From positions 59,727,330 to 59,791,329 of the forward strand of contig CM058232.1 of assembly GCA_030180135.1 (NCBI GenBank): a DNA stretch of 64,000 nucleotides. The letters are read 5' to 3'. Every line of letters begins with the position of its first letter. The stretch's first letter is position 1. Source of the DNA: Orychophragmus violaceus (Eukaryota > Streptophyta > Magnoliopsida > Brassicales > Brassicaceae). The notes under the pieces were generated by a model, which was not told where the DNA came from, did no database searches, and was given only the letters and a program-made list of their open reading frames with translations. Shown here piece by piece: positions 11,631 through 24,262 of the stretch. The translations under genes were made by a program, and so were the position numbers.

Positions 11631-12770
11631 AACTGAAAATTAAGATAAAAGGATTTTAGTTAATATGTTCAATATGATTAATCTTGTATTATACTTAATA
11701 TGATTAATCACGCATTATATTCAATAACATAAGTTACCCTCAATAGAATATAATGATTCCAAGATCCACATATAACTAAGATCAAAGTGGGCCACTGGCC
11801 GTCACCCAACCTTAGCTTATATCGGTAAGCCCTATATCGGCTAATTATATCCGTGATATAACTCTTGGTTGTGAATCTGGGCCCGAGGCCCAATCCACTC
11901 TGATGTCTCAAGGCCCGGGACTCCCGATGGCCTAGTCAAGAAAAACCAGACTATACAGTCATGTAATCATTAATGTCTGGGACTCCCAATGACATTTATG
12001 AATCACAAACCGTCTTATCCACGCAAAAGCAGACACCCTCACACTGTAAGGCCATGAATACAATTGAATGGGCTTCGACAGCTGACATAGAATGGACAAG
12101 ACATCCAACGCTTGATATTATTTGAGGTTCGTAGGTTTATTTAAAAAATTCATTCCCAAAATAGAAGATTACTATTTCGGGAAACTTTCCATTTTTGGAA
12201 ACCTACTATTTTTGGAAACTTTCTAAAATTGGAAACTTTCTAAAAACGGAAACTTTCTAACTTTAGAAATTTCTTAAAATCCGAATCATGCAAATCTAGA
12301 AACTTCTATAAATTAAGAAACTTTCTAATTTCAAAATATCGGAAACTTTAATTTAAAATCGACTTTATAATTTTATAAAATAAATTTTAAATTAATCTGA
12401 AGAAAGACTCAAATAATTGGCCCAATTGTTTTAACTTCTTGGCCCGAGGCCCAAGAATTGGTCCATGTCCAAGACATGACCCAATTGTCCAATTAAATGA
12501 CATAACCGGTCTGGTTCATTAAAATTGGTCTAACCAAATTTTAATTACTACGATGACCACAATTGTCAACCGGTTATTTACTAAACCGGATTTTCTCAAT
12601 TTATTTGGTCCAACCAAATCAAATTAGAAAATCCTGGTTTAGGCACAAAATCCAATTTACGACTTTGGATTTCTTATCCCGGTTTAACCAGACTTAATAA
12701 AATTATTAAATCTGTTTATTAAACCAGGACGAATTAATTTTATTCAAAATATCAAACCGAGCCTTAAACC
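11631..12770 (-). other. Copia-1 untranslated leader, inner part
   Basis: No coding region. The AT-rich half (12130-12700) has recurring GGAAACTTTCTA-like units around 12180-12340 and repeated CCGGTTT / AACCGG words from about 12500. The same leader organisation appears in Copia-2 and Copia-3. Confidence 0.55.
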
Positions 12771-12774
12771 AACC

Positions 12775-13125
12775 ATGTCGATCGATGAACCAACCGTGTC
12801 GATCGATCCATCAACCGCATCGGTCGATGCTCTTAGCATCGATCCTGCATCGACCGTGCATCGATCCTGTATCGATCGATGCTCTCACGCATGCACTGAA
12901 ACGAGCCAAAACCCTAACCGTGTCGATCGATGCACCAACCGCATCGGTCGATGCACCAACATCGAACCTGCATCGATCCTGCATCGATCGATGCTTTCAC
13001 GCGTTAACAGGTTTTGCCGAGAGTCTGTATCGACCGATCCATGCGATCGTATCGATCGATCCATGCGATCTCCGATTGTATCGACCGATCCATGCGATCG
13101 TATCGATCGATCCATGCGATTCTGG
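12775..13125. repeat. TCGATCGAT array in the Copia-1 leader
   Basis: About seven exact TCGATCGAT copies plus variants TCGGTCGAT and TCGACCGAT, spaced 10-60 bp. The right end includes a 51-bp tandem unit (13028 and 13079) with CGACCGATCCATGCGATCG. TCGATCGA is self-complementary, so the array could fold or bind a dimeric factor; function unknown. Apparent frames on both strands here are by-products of the repeat. Confidence 0.8.
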
Positions 13126-13313
13126 CCGATTCTCATTCTCTCGGATCAGATCGCATATCAAATCATATAGCTTGATCATGCGATTTTTCATATGTTTAGG
13201 TTTCAATTCTTGTTGCTTAAGTGATTTCTCTTATCAGTAGTTGATTCAAAACACTTTTAAACAAGAAAAACAATCCTAAACTTGAATCTAAACAAGAAAA
13301 ACCAGAACCTAAA

Positions 13314-13325
13314 GCTCTGATACCA
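13314..13325 (-). other. Copia-1 primer-binding site (initiator Met-tRNA type)
   Basis: Minus-strand TGGTATCAGAGC, one base inside the 5' LTR. This is the standard plant Copia primer site complementary to the 3' end of initiator methionine tRNA. Confidence 0.93.
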
Positions 13326-13326
13326 C

Positions 13327-14000
13327 TGAAGGAATGTTTAGATGAATCCTGATTCAATTCTCTGATTCAGATTATCCTAAACATGCTGATCTAGGTTCTT
13401 CTCGAATAGAAACAATTGATGATCTCACCTTATACCTGTTTATTGCAGCGGAAAGGGATGGTATGTCAGAGATCAAAGAGCCACCGAGAGATAACTCCTC
13501 CAGAGGTTCACACACGCACACCGAGCAGGAAGAGGCTGCTAGACCAGTAGGGAATCGGCGCAGAGAGAGAGAGGAGGCTCGCGGCTAGGGCTTATTTTCG
13601 ACCTGAACTCGTCTTAAGTTTATATAACTCGTTCAGTTCGTTTTGGGCCATTTGGCCCAAAGGCCAATTAACTCCGAGGCGTTCGCACACTGTGTCGATC
13701 GATACTCCTTGTGTATCGATCGACACACAGTGGCCAAACCCAATTATTCTCTCTAAGTACAGTAAATGCCTAGCACTTTTACCGTACTTCTGCTACACCA
13801 TTCCTACACGTTTTCCTGTTAGCTTAGGCGTGTGACCCATATGGGATCATATAATAAAGGCAATAAGTCCAAGACTTATAGATGATGAGCGGACTCTAGC
13901 AAGCCATCATGACCCCCAGTATTATATGACTTATGTCTGATCATTGACATACTCTTACTTTCTAGAGACAGTACCGAGATTACTGGACACAATTCCAACA
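13327..14000 (-). repeat. Copia-1 5' LTR
   Basis: 674 bp, next to the primer site and therefore the promoter-bearing LTR of the minus-strand element. It matches the left copy except for 4 bp of AG repeat and one substitution. Confidence 0.93.
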
Positions 14001-17000
14001 TCAAATTCCTAGGGTAGATGAGGAACCTAATGAAGAATCTAGGAGGTTTTTTGATATGTTAGATGCAGCGAAGCGGCCACTTTATGACGGTTGTAAAGAG
14101 GGACATTCGCCATTATCATCCGCAACTAGATTAATGGGCATAAAGAGAGACTACAATTTGGCGGAGCCATGTGTGGATGCTATTTGCGATTTCGTGAAAG
14201 ATATTCTTCCTAAAGACAATCTTGCGTCAGGTTCATACAACGAGGTCGAGAAACTTGTTAAAGGGCTTGGATTACCATATCAGATCATAGATGTTTGTAT
14301 CGACAACTGTATGATTTTCTGGCGAGAAGACGAATACCGTCTGGAATGTAAGTTCTGTAAGAAGCCGCGTTATGAGGATACAAGGGGAAGAGCTAAGGTT
14401 CCATTCAAGAGAATGTGGTATATGCCGTTAACCGATAGGCTTATGCGTTTATACCAATCAGAGCGAACTGCGGGGGAAATGAGATGGCATGCTGAGCATA
14501 GAAGAGGAGCAGATATTGCACATCCGTCGGATGCTGAAGCGTGGCGACATTTTCAGAGCGTATATCCAGATTTTGCATACTAGCCACGTAACGTGTACCT
14601 CGGATTATGCACAGATGGTTTCAACCCGTTTGGAAGGCATGGGAGACAATATTCGTTGTGGCCAGTGATTTTAACTCCTTATAACCTACCGCCATCTATG
14701 TGCATGCGTCGGGAGTTTCTTTTCCTCTCCGTACTCGTTCCCGGTCCAGAGCATCCAAGAAGATCACTTGATGTATTCTTGCAGCCATTGATATATGAGT
14801 TGCAACTGTTATGGAGGCCCGGCGTTGTGTCCTACGATGTCTCCTGCAAGGAAATTTTTTTGATGAGGGCTGCACTAATGTGGGCCATTAGCGATTTTCC
14901 GGCTTATAGTATGTTATCAGGATGGACAACGCATGGGAGGTTAGCATGTCCATATTGTCAGGAACAGACCGATGCATTCCAATTGAAGAATGGACGCAAA
15001 TCGTGTTGGTTTGATTGTCATAGGAGATTTCTACCGCCTGATCATCCATATCGGAAAAACACTAAACTTTTTATGAAGAAGAGGAAACTGTTTGATGATC
15101 CTATTCCCATAGACGATGGGATGACTACTTTGGGCCTTTTGGAAACCTTTGGTGCACTAAGAACTCGTGAGTGTGGTGGAAATGGGCATGAGAATGTATA
15201 CGCAGCTGGTTTGTTCCACAACTGGCACAAGCTAAGCATCTTTTGGGATTTACCATATTGGAAGGATCAGCTGCTAAGGCATAATCTTGATGTGATGCAC
15301 ATTGAGAAAAATTTCTTTGATAACATCATCAACACTGTTCTCAACGTGCAAGGGAAGACGAAAGATAATGTGAAGTCTAGGCTTGATTTGCCTGAAATTT
15401 GTGATCGCCCGGAACTTCATATTCGGAAGAACGGAAAAGCTCCAATTCCAGCGTATTGGTTAGATCCGAAATCAAAGGAAGAGTTCTTCGAGTGGATTAC
15501 GCGACGAGTTAAATTCCCTGACGGTTACGCATCAAACTTGCGTAATTGTGTGGACACTGATGGGGACACGTTTATCGGGATGAAGAGTCATGATTGTCAT
15601 GTGGTGATGCAACGACTACTACCATTTGCATTTGCTCACCTCCTCCCCAAAGATGTTCACAAATTAATTGATGCGGTAGGTGATTTTGTCAGGGATATAT
15701 GTACGCGGTCGCTAACAGCTGACGGCATCCGATGTTTGGAGCAAAACATTCCTAAGATCCTTTGCAATCTAGAGAAGATATTTCCACCGTCATTCTTTGA
15801 TGTTATGGAGCATTTACCTATTCATCTCCCAAGAGAAGCTAGACTAGGTGGTTCGGTACAATATCGGTGGATGTATCCCTTCGAGCATTATATGTTCCAC
15901 CTTAAAAAAAAGGTTAAGAACCCAGCTAAAGTGGAGGGTTCAGTTGCTGCACAGTACCACAACGAGGAAGCGGCGACATTTTCCGGCTATTACTTCCCCA
16001 CGCAAGTACGCACAAAAAGTCGTCGGCCATCTAGAAACGATGATAGAGGTGAGAGACAATTTTATCCGTCAGCGGTTCCTAGTATTTTTCAACAAGTAGG
16101 GCGGTTAAGCGGTAAAATAGAAAAGCGGCAACTAACAACCCAAGAGCATACACACCTACACAAATATATTCTTAACAACTGCGAGGAAGTATTTGAGTAT
16201 GAGAGGTATGTATATTTAAATAATAATTACTAAGTTTGGTTGATTTTGATAGGTTATACATGGAGTCACTGCAACGTCATCATCCAGAATTGACCGAGGA
16301 AGAGCGCGAAGAGTGGAAAGAAACATACTTTTGCAAGTGGTTGCTGTTTTATGTGAGTTTCTGATTTTTTTATCAACAAAAACCCATTAAATATTATTGG
16401 TAACTGACCAGTTTGTTTTAGGTGAATAACGAAATCAAGTACAGTCGCAAACCAGAAGATTGGTTAGTAGACATAGTGAGCGAACTCCACTACAACACTA
16501 AGTCATATCCACGATACTGCACAAGGGGATATGCGTTTAAAGTTCATAAAGAAGGATCCTCTAGGACAACGGCCGAACACGGAGTTTCATCTACATCTGG
16601 CGAAGTTGTGTACTACGGTGTTCTTAAAGAAATACTTGAAGTGAAGTACATAGGGAAGCTCGGCATGAGATGCGTGGTTTTTTTGTGTGACTGGTACAAT
16701 CCTATCATTGGGCAAGGTGTTACAATAGATGAGTTTGGTGTGACGTCTATTCATTCGACGAAAAAGCTTCGAAAATTTGACCCTTTCATTATTGCTTCAC
16801 AAGTAGATCAGGTAAATGATAAAAAAATTACGTAACCGTATAAGTTTTGAATTATTTTAAATTAATTAAACACCGTGTAATTATTTCTTTCATTTTATAT
16901 AGGTGAGTTACATACCGTACCCTCGACTAACATACAAGAACGACCCATAGATCACAGTTACAAAAATATACCCCTTCGAGGAAGAGTTCATGGGGTGGAA

Positions 17001-17198
17001 CAACAGGAACCGTTGCAAGCAAACGAAAGTGATTACATAGCTCCGGTTGAAGAATCCCTTGAAGTCAATCTAGTCGTCGATTTTAGTCATTTTGGGAATG
17101 TCGTCCTTCATTCTGATTCCGAAGAAGAGAGAGGAGAGTTCGACGATGACAGTGACTCAATCTCAACAGATTTTGGATCTGATTCCGATGACGAATAA

Positions 17199-18100
17199 TA
17201 AAATATGTTAACAAATTTCCTACATTAATTATATGTTTAAATAATTCTAACTTGATTAAATGTTTTGTTACTTTTAAAAAGTATTAAATCAAATGTTTTT
17301 AAATTTAAAATTATATTCCTATATATCATATAGGACTAAATATTATTAGTATCAACGAATAGTAACGTAACATCCAGAACAAATGGTTTTGAATATTTGG
17401 GCATTTTATTTTCCGTCGGATTTCCGACGGGTATAATACGGCCGTCGGAAATCCGTCGGAAAATAAAATGACAGATTTTCGAGGGATAGTTTGATTTCGG
17501 GTTTAGGATTACAAAACCTAAACCTTGGTTCTTTGTAAAACTCCGGGGTGATTAATGGTAGGGTTTTAATAAGTGAAGAGCAACATTATATATCACTTAA
17601 AAATTATTTTGCACATTTTCGGAAATACGAAGTATCTTCGTCGAATTCACTCCTTAGTATACAATGTCATTTGTCGATATGTTTAATGGATCATTTTTTT
17701 TTATTTATGGAATTTTAATTTCGTATTATATTATTCATACGATCCTTAATGTTGTATCTGAAATATTTTATTTAACTGTTAAGGTACCATAACCCCAAAA
17801 CCCTAAACCCTAAACATACCCTAAACCAATTACCGTCGGAAATCTGTCAGAAATTTCCGACGGATTTCCGACAGAAATATTAAATCCGTCGGAAATCCGT
17901 CGGAAACCGGTCAAAGGCTGCAAATTACAGACTGTAATTTATCCAGACTCTTCCCTATGCGTTGCATTGGAACGTCATTTCGGAAATAAATCTATTTTCC
18001 GACGGATACCCGACGGAAAGTCCGTCGGAATATTTTGTATAAATATTTCACGAGTGTCTATAACTTTTTCATCTTCTACAAACACTAAAAATTTTACATA
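17199..18100. repeat. Internal CCGTCGG repeat clusters of CACTA-1
   Basis: No gene is visible between the transposase and the next coding region. CCGTCGGAAATCCGTCGG-type motifs cluster at about 17410-17465, 17826-17910 and 17997-18030, and again at 19005-19140. A short interstitial telomere-like AAACCCTAAACCCTA stretch lies near 17795. These motifs match those at the left terminus yet lie 3-5 kb from the right end. Confidence 0.7.
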
Positions 18101-18101
18101 A

Positions 18102-18658
18102 ATGGATTTCGTCTATCTATCCGTCGAAAACCGCGCCTCTTTTTTGCGCGAACTCCGATTGTCGGGTCGACAAAATCTTCCCATTCTTCACCCGTCCCGA
18201 CAAAACGGAGCCATGTGGTTCGGTTACAATGCCCACATTTTGTATGCAATCAGTGATATTATCGAGAATCACTGGTCTGGAAGTTATGTGGCGTACTACA
18301 ATCTTCCCGACCACCTTAAGGTGGCATGGTTTGATGCATTTCTCGTAAGATCATTTTTCCAACAATTGTTCATGCATATTTTCTAATTTATAAAATACTA
18401 TACTGAATTATGTTATACATGAACATGCACAATTCACCTTTCGTTCGGACATCATTTTAACGGTTTGGACGGAATTCCATAAGACTGCTAGGCGTGTTTT
18501 CCAAACAAAATTGCACCGGTTGAAGTCCCGATGGGAAAGTGGCGAGCCAAGACCGGAATGGATTCCCGCAAGGTCCTGGAATCGCATAATCCGTCAGTGG
18601 AGGGACACAAACACCGGTGAATGGTTCGAGAACCAGTTTCCGAATTATAACCGCTAAT
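18102..18658 (+). pseudogene. TNPA-like CACTA accessory protein (Ptta/En/Spm family), two exons
   Basis: Exon 1 (18102-18344) starts MDFVYLSVENRASFLREL and ends at a GTAAGA donor after LKVAWFDAFL. A second coding piece (about 18436-18658) continues with TVWTEFHKTARRVFQTKLHR, SRWESGEPRPEWIPARSWNR and ends FPNYNR. The W-F and W-rich spacing is typical of plant Ptta/En/Spm transposase proteins, which in En/Spm bind subterminal repeats. The acceptor before exon 2 looks mutated (CAC where CAG is expected), so I treat it as probably inactive. It lies downstream of the TNP2 gene in the same orientation. Confidence 0.6.
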
Positions 18659-18866
18659 CCGTGTCTGCAGTGTTTTTGAATTTATTAAGTTATGAATGTG
18701 TTTAATGTGTAATATTTTTTAAAAAATATTATGTTTTGCTGTTACGTAATATGAATTGTGAATTATGGTGTTTAATGTGTAATATTTTTATTTTAATTAT
18801 TTTGTGTCTTAAAATGGTATGTTTTAATTTAGTTATGAAACTATAAAAAAAATTAAATAATCAAAT

Positions 18867-18900
<34 letters not shown>

Positions 18901-18918
18901 TTGCGTTATAAACAATTA

Positions 18919-18994
18919 ACACACTTAGCCCAATGGTTCGAGCTTCAGTCCATACTATGCTACACCCAGGTTCGAATCCTGGGTGTTTTTTTTT
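18919..18994 (+). ncRNA. tRNA-like Pol III unit inside CACTA-1
   Basis: TAGCCCAATGG at 18926-18936 fits the A-box consensus and GGTTCGAATCC at 18969-18979 is a perfect B box, 43 bp apart as in tRNA genes. The T arm pairs CCAGG/CCTGG around TTCGAAT, extended by ACA/TGT. A T9 run (18986-18994) follows at once as a Pol III terminator. The acceptor and anticodon stems do not fold properly, so this is a tRNA-derived pseudogene or small Pol III RNA, not a functional tRNA. Confidence 0.5.
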
Positions 18995-19185
18995 AATTTA
19001 TGATTTCCGACGGGTTATATTAAATCCGTCGGTTAATGAACCGCCAAATTTTAGCCAAAAAATTCAGAAAACCGCCAAATAATTTTATAAACCGACGGAT
19101 TTCCGACGGGTATTAAAAATCCGTCGAAAATCCGTCGGAAACCATAAATATCTTTAACCGACTCATCTTCCTCCTCATTTCTTCC

Positions 19186-20599
<1,414 letters not shown>

Positions 20600-20623
20600 G
20601 TAAGTCTTTTTACGACTTACCAA

Positions 20624-22055
20624 CATCCTCTAAGTCAGACTTTTGTCTATCATAGTAATTATCACGACTTTCCTTCTTTCTGACTTATCGTCTAAATCTG
20701 ACCTTGGTTTCTCATAGGGCTTATTATGAATTTTTAACTCACCCTCTAAATCTGACCTCCGTCTCTCATAGTGTTTGCCATGGTCCCCTTATTGAGACGG
20801 AGCTATACTGATCAGAGATGGATAGCTTAAAGACTATCTTTCCACATGGAAGCTAGGAGTTCTTGGAGTAACCAAACTAGAAAAAGTAACTAAAAGAAGC
20901 ATTTGTGAATAGTACCCGCGGATGAACAGTAAAAACAGTTTAGTTACTTTAAGATATTTTGGACTAGCTTCTCGAAGTGATTTGGTTTTAAGATATAATA
21001 TGTTACTAATTATTAAAGATTATTTAGAAGATAAAACTTGCACAAGATGGATTTTTAGAAGACTTTTCGGTTTTATCGGGAAAGGAAACCAATAAACCGT
21101 AAAAATCCCGAGAAGCCTTTTTGGATTTTCAGAAGCTACGGGAGGCCAAAACGGATTAATAAAATTACGGAAAATTATTTGTGGTGGTTTGGATAAAGAA
21201 AATGGCATTGGAGTATTTTTACGAATTTTTTCGGGGAGTTATCGATTAGACGGGAATCGCGGATCAAGCGCAGAATAAGGTGGTGATTTCTGATTGGTTG
21301 GAGTGTGCCACTTGTCACAGCTGGAGACAAACACATTTAACCTTCTAAAATGCTTTAGAAGAGGGATGTGTCAATCATCCATGAGAGACTTCATAAAGGA
21401 TGGACATGTGTCTTTAAGAAACTTGGCGACCAAGTCTCTCCAAACTATAAAAAGAAAGCTTGGGTCTTCACTTTTCTTCACACCAAAAACAAATAGCTAT
21501 AAGCTCTTCTCCTCCTCCATGGCCACCAGCCTCCTCCTCCTCCCCCTTGGTTTCTTGTTTTACAAGAAAACCCATAAAGTCCCTTTAAAATTTTCCAAAA
21601 ATCCCTAAGATAATTTTCAAAAGTCACCAAGCTCGTAAATAATCCAAAAGTCCCTAAACACTAAAAAAACCTCTAAACCACTTAAATTAGCCTTAAAGAC
21701 TGTTCTAAACCCTTGTCGGAGCTCCGCCAGACCGTCGAAAAGTCACCGGAATCTTGCCGGAGATTCACCGGAGCTTCGCCCCTATCTTCGTTATTCCTCC
21801 TCGCCGGTCACCTCCTTCAGTCAACACCGGAGGAATCAGTCAACGCCGTAGTCAAAAGCTGGAGGAATCAGCCAACAGCGGAAGGCTGCCGGAGTCAACG
21901 CCGGAGGAATCAGTTAACGCTGGAAGGCTGCCGAAGTCAACGTTGGAGGAATTAGTCAACGCCAGAAGGCTGCCGGTGTCAACGCTGGAGGTCTTGGCCT
22001 ACCGGATAGTCACAGGTCAGTCTTGGTCAGTGGTCAACTCAGTCGGATCAACGGT
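20624..22055. repeat. Duplicated block, copy A (inside CACTA-1)
   Basis: Matches 22826-24262 in the same orientation with roughly 95% identity by eye (shared start CATCCTCTAAGTCAGAC, shared end CAGTCGGATCAACGGT). It begins with a fragment of a charged-repeat gene (minus strand) and continues through an AGCTATAAGCTCTTCTCC stretch downstream of a TATAAAAAG box, then GGAGGAATCAGTCAACGCC-like short repeats. Only 33 bp separate it from the CACTA-1 right terminus. Confidence 0.85.
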
Positions 22056-22091
22056 GGTCCGTCGATAATCACGTGTTTTCTTGTAGTGTTA

Positions 22092-22990
22092 GGAGAATAT
22101 CAGACCAATGAATGATGCTCTGAAACATATCCTTGAATCGGAACAATAAAAATAATTTGTTTTTTTAGACATATAACTTTGTTACATTTTAAAGACACAA
22201 ACCTTGTTGTGTTGGAACTATATTTGCATCATTATCAGAGGTGAAAAGCATTGCCTTCAGCTTCTTTGCTTCACTATGAATAATAGCTTTTGCGGTGCAC
22301 GCTTTTTAATTGTCGAATATCCACCTTTATCAATTCCATAAACACTTTTCTTGGCCACGCCCAAAAAGCTTTTGCCAATAGAGACTTTGTTCTTATTAGC
22401 TTCCACAGTGTCAGCTTCATTAGCTTTCTTCATTCTTCTCTATCTCTGCTCCTCATGCACCTTTTCATTAATATGCAATTGCCTAAATCTAGCAGCACTC
22501 TCTTGCTCTGATAGTTAAAAACTACCATCCCGCCTTCTATTCTGGAATTCATTTTCCCTTGAAGGGTGTTTGTAATTGTCTAAATTCTCATCTTTCCTTT
22601 TTCTGTCCTCTTGACCATAACTCTTATTTTCCCTTTCCAAACTGCTGTTATACTTCTCATTGAGTCGATCTTCACTATGACTTTCTCTTCTCCTTGAATC
22701 ATCATGCATGGGTGCCCTTTGTCTCTGATAGTGCTTATCTTGACTATCTCCTCTTTTAGAATCATCATCCAACTTTGACCTCCATCTTTCATAATGCTTA
22801 TCGTGACTTTCTCTTCTTTTGGACTCATCCTCTAAGTCAGACTTTTGTCTATCATAGTATTTATCACGACTTTCCTTCTTTCTGACTCATCGTCTAAATC
22901 TGACCTTGGTTTCTCATAGTGCTTATTATGAATTTTTAACTCACCCTCTAAATCTGACCTCTGTCTCTCATAGTGTTTGCCATGGTCCCC
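22092..22990 (-). pseudogene. Fragment of a charged-repeat nuclear protein gene, possibly CWC25/CIR-type splicing factor
   Basis: On the minus strand, repeats like DKHYERQRSDLDDES run from about 22990 to 22700. They lead into DDDSKRGDSQDKHYQRQRAP and RRRESHSEDRLNEKY, then LSEQESAARFRQLH with EKVHEEQR, and ANEADTVEANKNKVS / GKSFLGVAKKV. The last part resembles the C-terminus of plant CWC25/CIR-like pre-mRNA splicing factors, as I remember them. Frameshifts and a stop after GSF break it. Part of it is copied inside CACTA-1. Confidence 0.4.
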
Positions 22991-24262
22991 TTATTATTGA
23001 GATGAAGCTATACTGATCAGAGATGGATAGCTTAAAGACTATCTTTCCACATGGAAGCTAGGAGTTCTTGGAGTAACCAAACTAGAAGAAGTAACTGAAA
23101 GAAGCATTTGTGAATAGTACCCGCGGATGAACAGTAAAAACAGTTTAGTTACTTTAAGATATTTTGGACTATCTTCTCGAACTGATTTGGTTTTAAGATA
23201 TAATATGTTACTAATTATTAAAGATTATTTAGAAGATGAAAATTGCACAAGATGGATTTTTAGAAGACTTTTCGGTTTTATCGGGAAAGGAAACCAATAA
23301 ACCGTAAAAATCAAAGAAGCCTTTTTGGATTTTCAGAAGCTACAGGAGGCCAAAACGGATTAATAAAATTATGGAGAATTATTTGTGGTGGTTCGGATAA
23401 AGAAAAATGGCATTGGAGTATTTTTACGAATTTTTTCGGGGAGTTATCGATTAGACGGGAATCGCGGATCAAGCGCAGAATAAGGTGGTGATTTCTGATT
23501 GGCTGGAGTGTGCCACTTGTCACAGCTAGAGACAAACCCATTTAACCTTCTAAAATGTTTTAGAAGAGGGATATGTGTCAATAATCAATTAGAGACTTCA
23601 TAAGGGATGGACATGTGTCCTTAAGAAACTTGGTGACCAAGTCTCTCCAAGCTATAAAAAGAAGGCTTGGGTCTTCACTTTTCTTCACACCGAAAACAAA
23701 TAGCTATAAGCTCTTCTCCTCCTCCATGGCCACCAGCCTCCTCCTCCTCCCCCTTTGTTTCTTGTTTTACAAGAAAACCCCTAAAGTCCCTTTAAAATTT
23801 TCCAAAAACCCCTAAGATAATTTTCAAAAGTCACCAAGCTCCTAAATAATCCAAAAATCCCTAAACACTAAACAAACCTCTAAACCACTTAAATTAGCCT
23901 TAAAGACTGTTCTAAACCCTTGTCGGAGCTCCGCCAGACCGTCGGAAAGTCACCGGAATCTTGCCGGAGATTCACCGGAGTTTCACCCCTATCTTCGCTA
24001 TTCCTCCTCGCCGGTCACCTCCTTCAGTCAACACCGGAGGAATCAGTCAACACCGTAGTCAAAAGCTGGGGGAATCAGCCAACAACGGAAGGCTACCGGA
24101 GTCAATGCCGGAGGAATCAGTTAACGCCGGAAGGCTGCCGAAATCAACGTTGGAGGAATTAGTCAACGTCAGAAGGCTGCCGAAGTCAACGCTGGAGGTC
24201 TTGGCCTACCGGATAGTCACAGGTCAGTCTTGGTCAGTGGTCAACTCAGTCGGATCAACGGT
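22826..24262. repeat. Duplicated block, copy B (outside CACTA-1)
   Basis: Partner of 20624-22055, in direct orientation. It contains a TATAAAAAG box near 23654 followed by a pyrimidine-rich leader and an ATGGCCACCAGCC start, then short GC-rich repeats. Here the sequence continues beyond the shared end into unique DNA, suggesting this is the source and the CACTA copy the derivative. It resembles an LTR or promoter region more than a gene. Confidence 0.8.

Larger units (their letters stand above)
6454..14000 (-). mobile_element. Copia-1: LTR retrotransposon nested in the CACTA-1 transposase gene
   Basis: Two LTRs (6454-7131 and 13327-14000) with ends TG...CA enclose a gag frame and a ruined pol. 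The 5-bp duplication TCAAA lies at 6449-6453 and 14001-14005. The primer site TGGTATCAGAGC (minus strand) next to the right LTR and the purine tract next to the left LTR show the element reads right to left. By eye the LTRs differ by one substitution (GCGCAC/GCACAC) and the length of an AG run, so insertion was recent. Pol has no long frame, so the copy is non-autonomous. Confidence 0.95.
6013..17198 (+). pseudogene. TNP2/TNPD-type CACTA transposase, split by Copia-1 and broken by stops and frameshifts
   Basis: The start MSSSNYFRSWMDGPR is a transposase-associated domain with CPCAHCRN. Coding runs from 6013 to the Copia-1 insertion at 6454 and resumes in frame at 14006 (GEYQ then IPRVDEEP). 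The TNP2 core has CTDGFNPFG, VSYDVSCKEIF, CPYCQEQTD and HNLDVMHIEKNFFDN. It is followed by DUF4218 (SHDCHVVMQRLLPFAF, FDVMEHLPIHLPREA) and, after introns, DUF4216 (16422-16811) and an acidic tail (SDSEEERGEFDDDSD). Exons inferred from splice sites: to 16205, 16253-16352, 16422-16811, 16903-17198. Lesions: TGA at 6217 where an Arg codon is expected, a frameshift near 6275-6290, TAG at 14581, a TAG in place of Trp near 16950, and a frameshift near 16990. The protein would catalyse excision and integration at the CACTA ends. Confidence 0.92.

Noticed and set aside
12775..13240. Overlapping plus- and minus-strand frames rich in Ser/Ile/Asp
   Set aside because: They arise from the TCGATCGAT array in the Copia-1 leader; both strands stay open because the motif is palindromic.
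18919..18994. Functional tRNA gene
   Set aside because: Only the internal promoter boxes and T arm fit; acceptor and anticodon stems do not pair.
20624..24262. The two 1.4-kb copies as LTRs of one element
   Set aside because: No TG...CA ends, no primer site or purine tract, and one copy lies inside CACTA-1 with the CACTA terminus between the copies.
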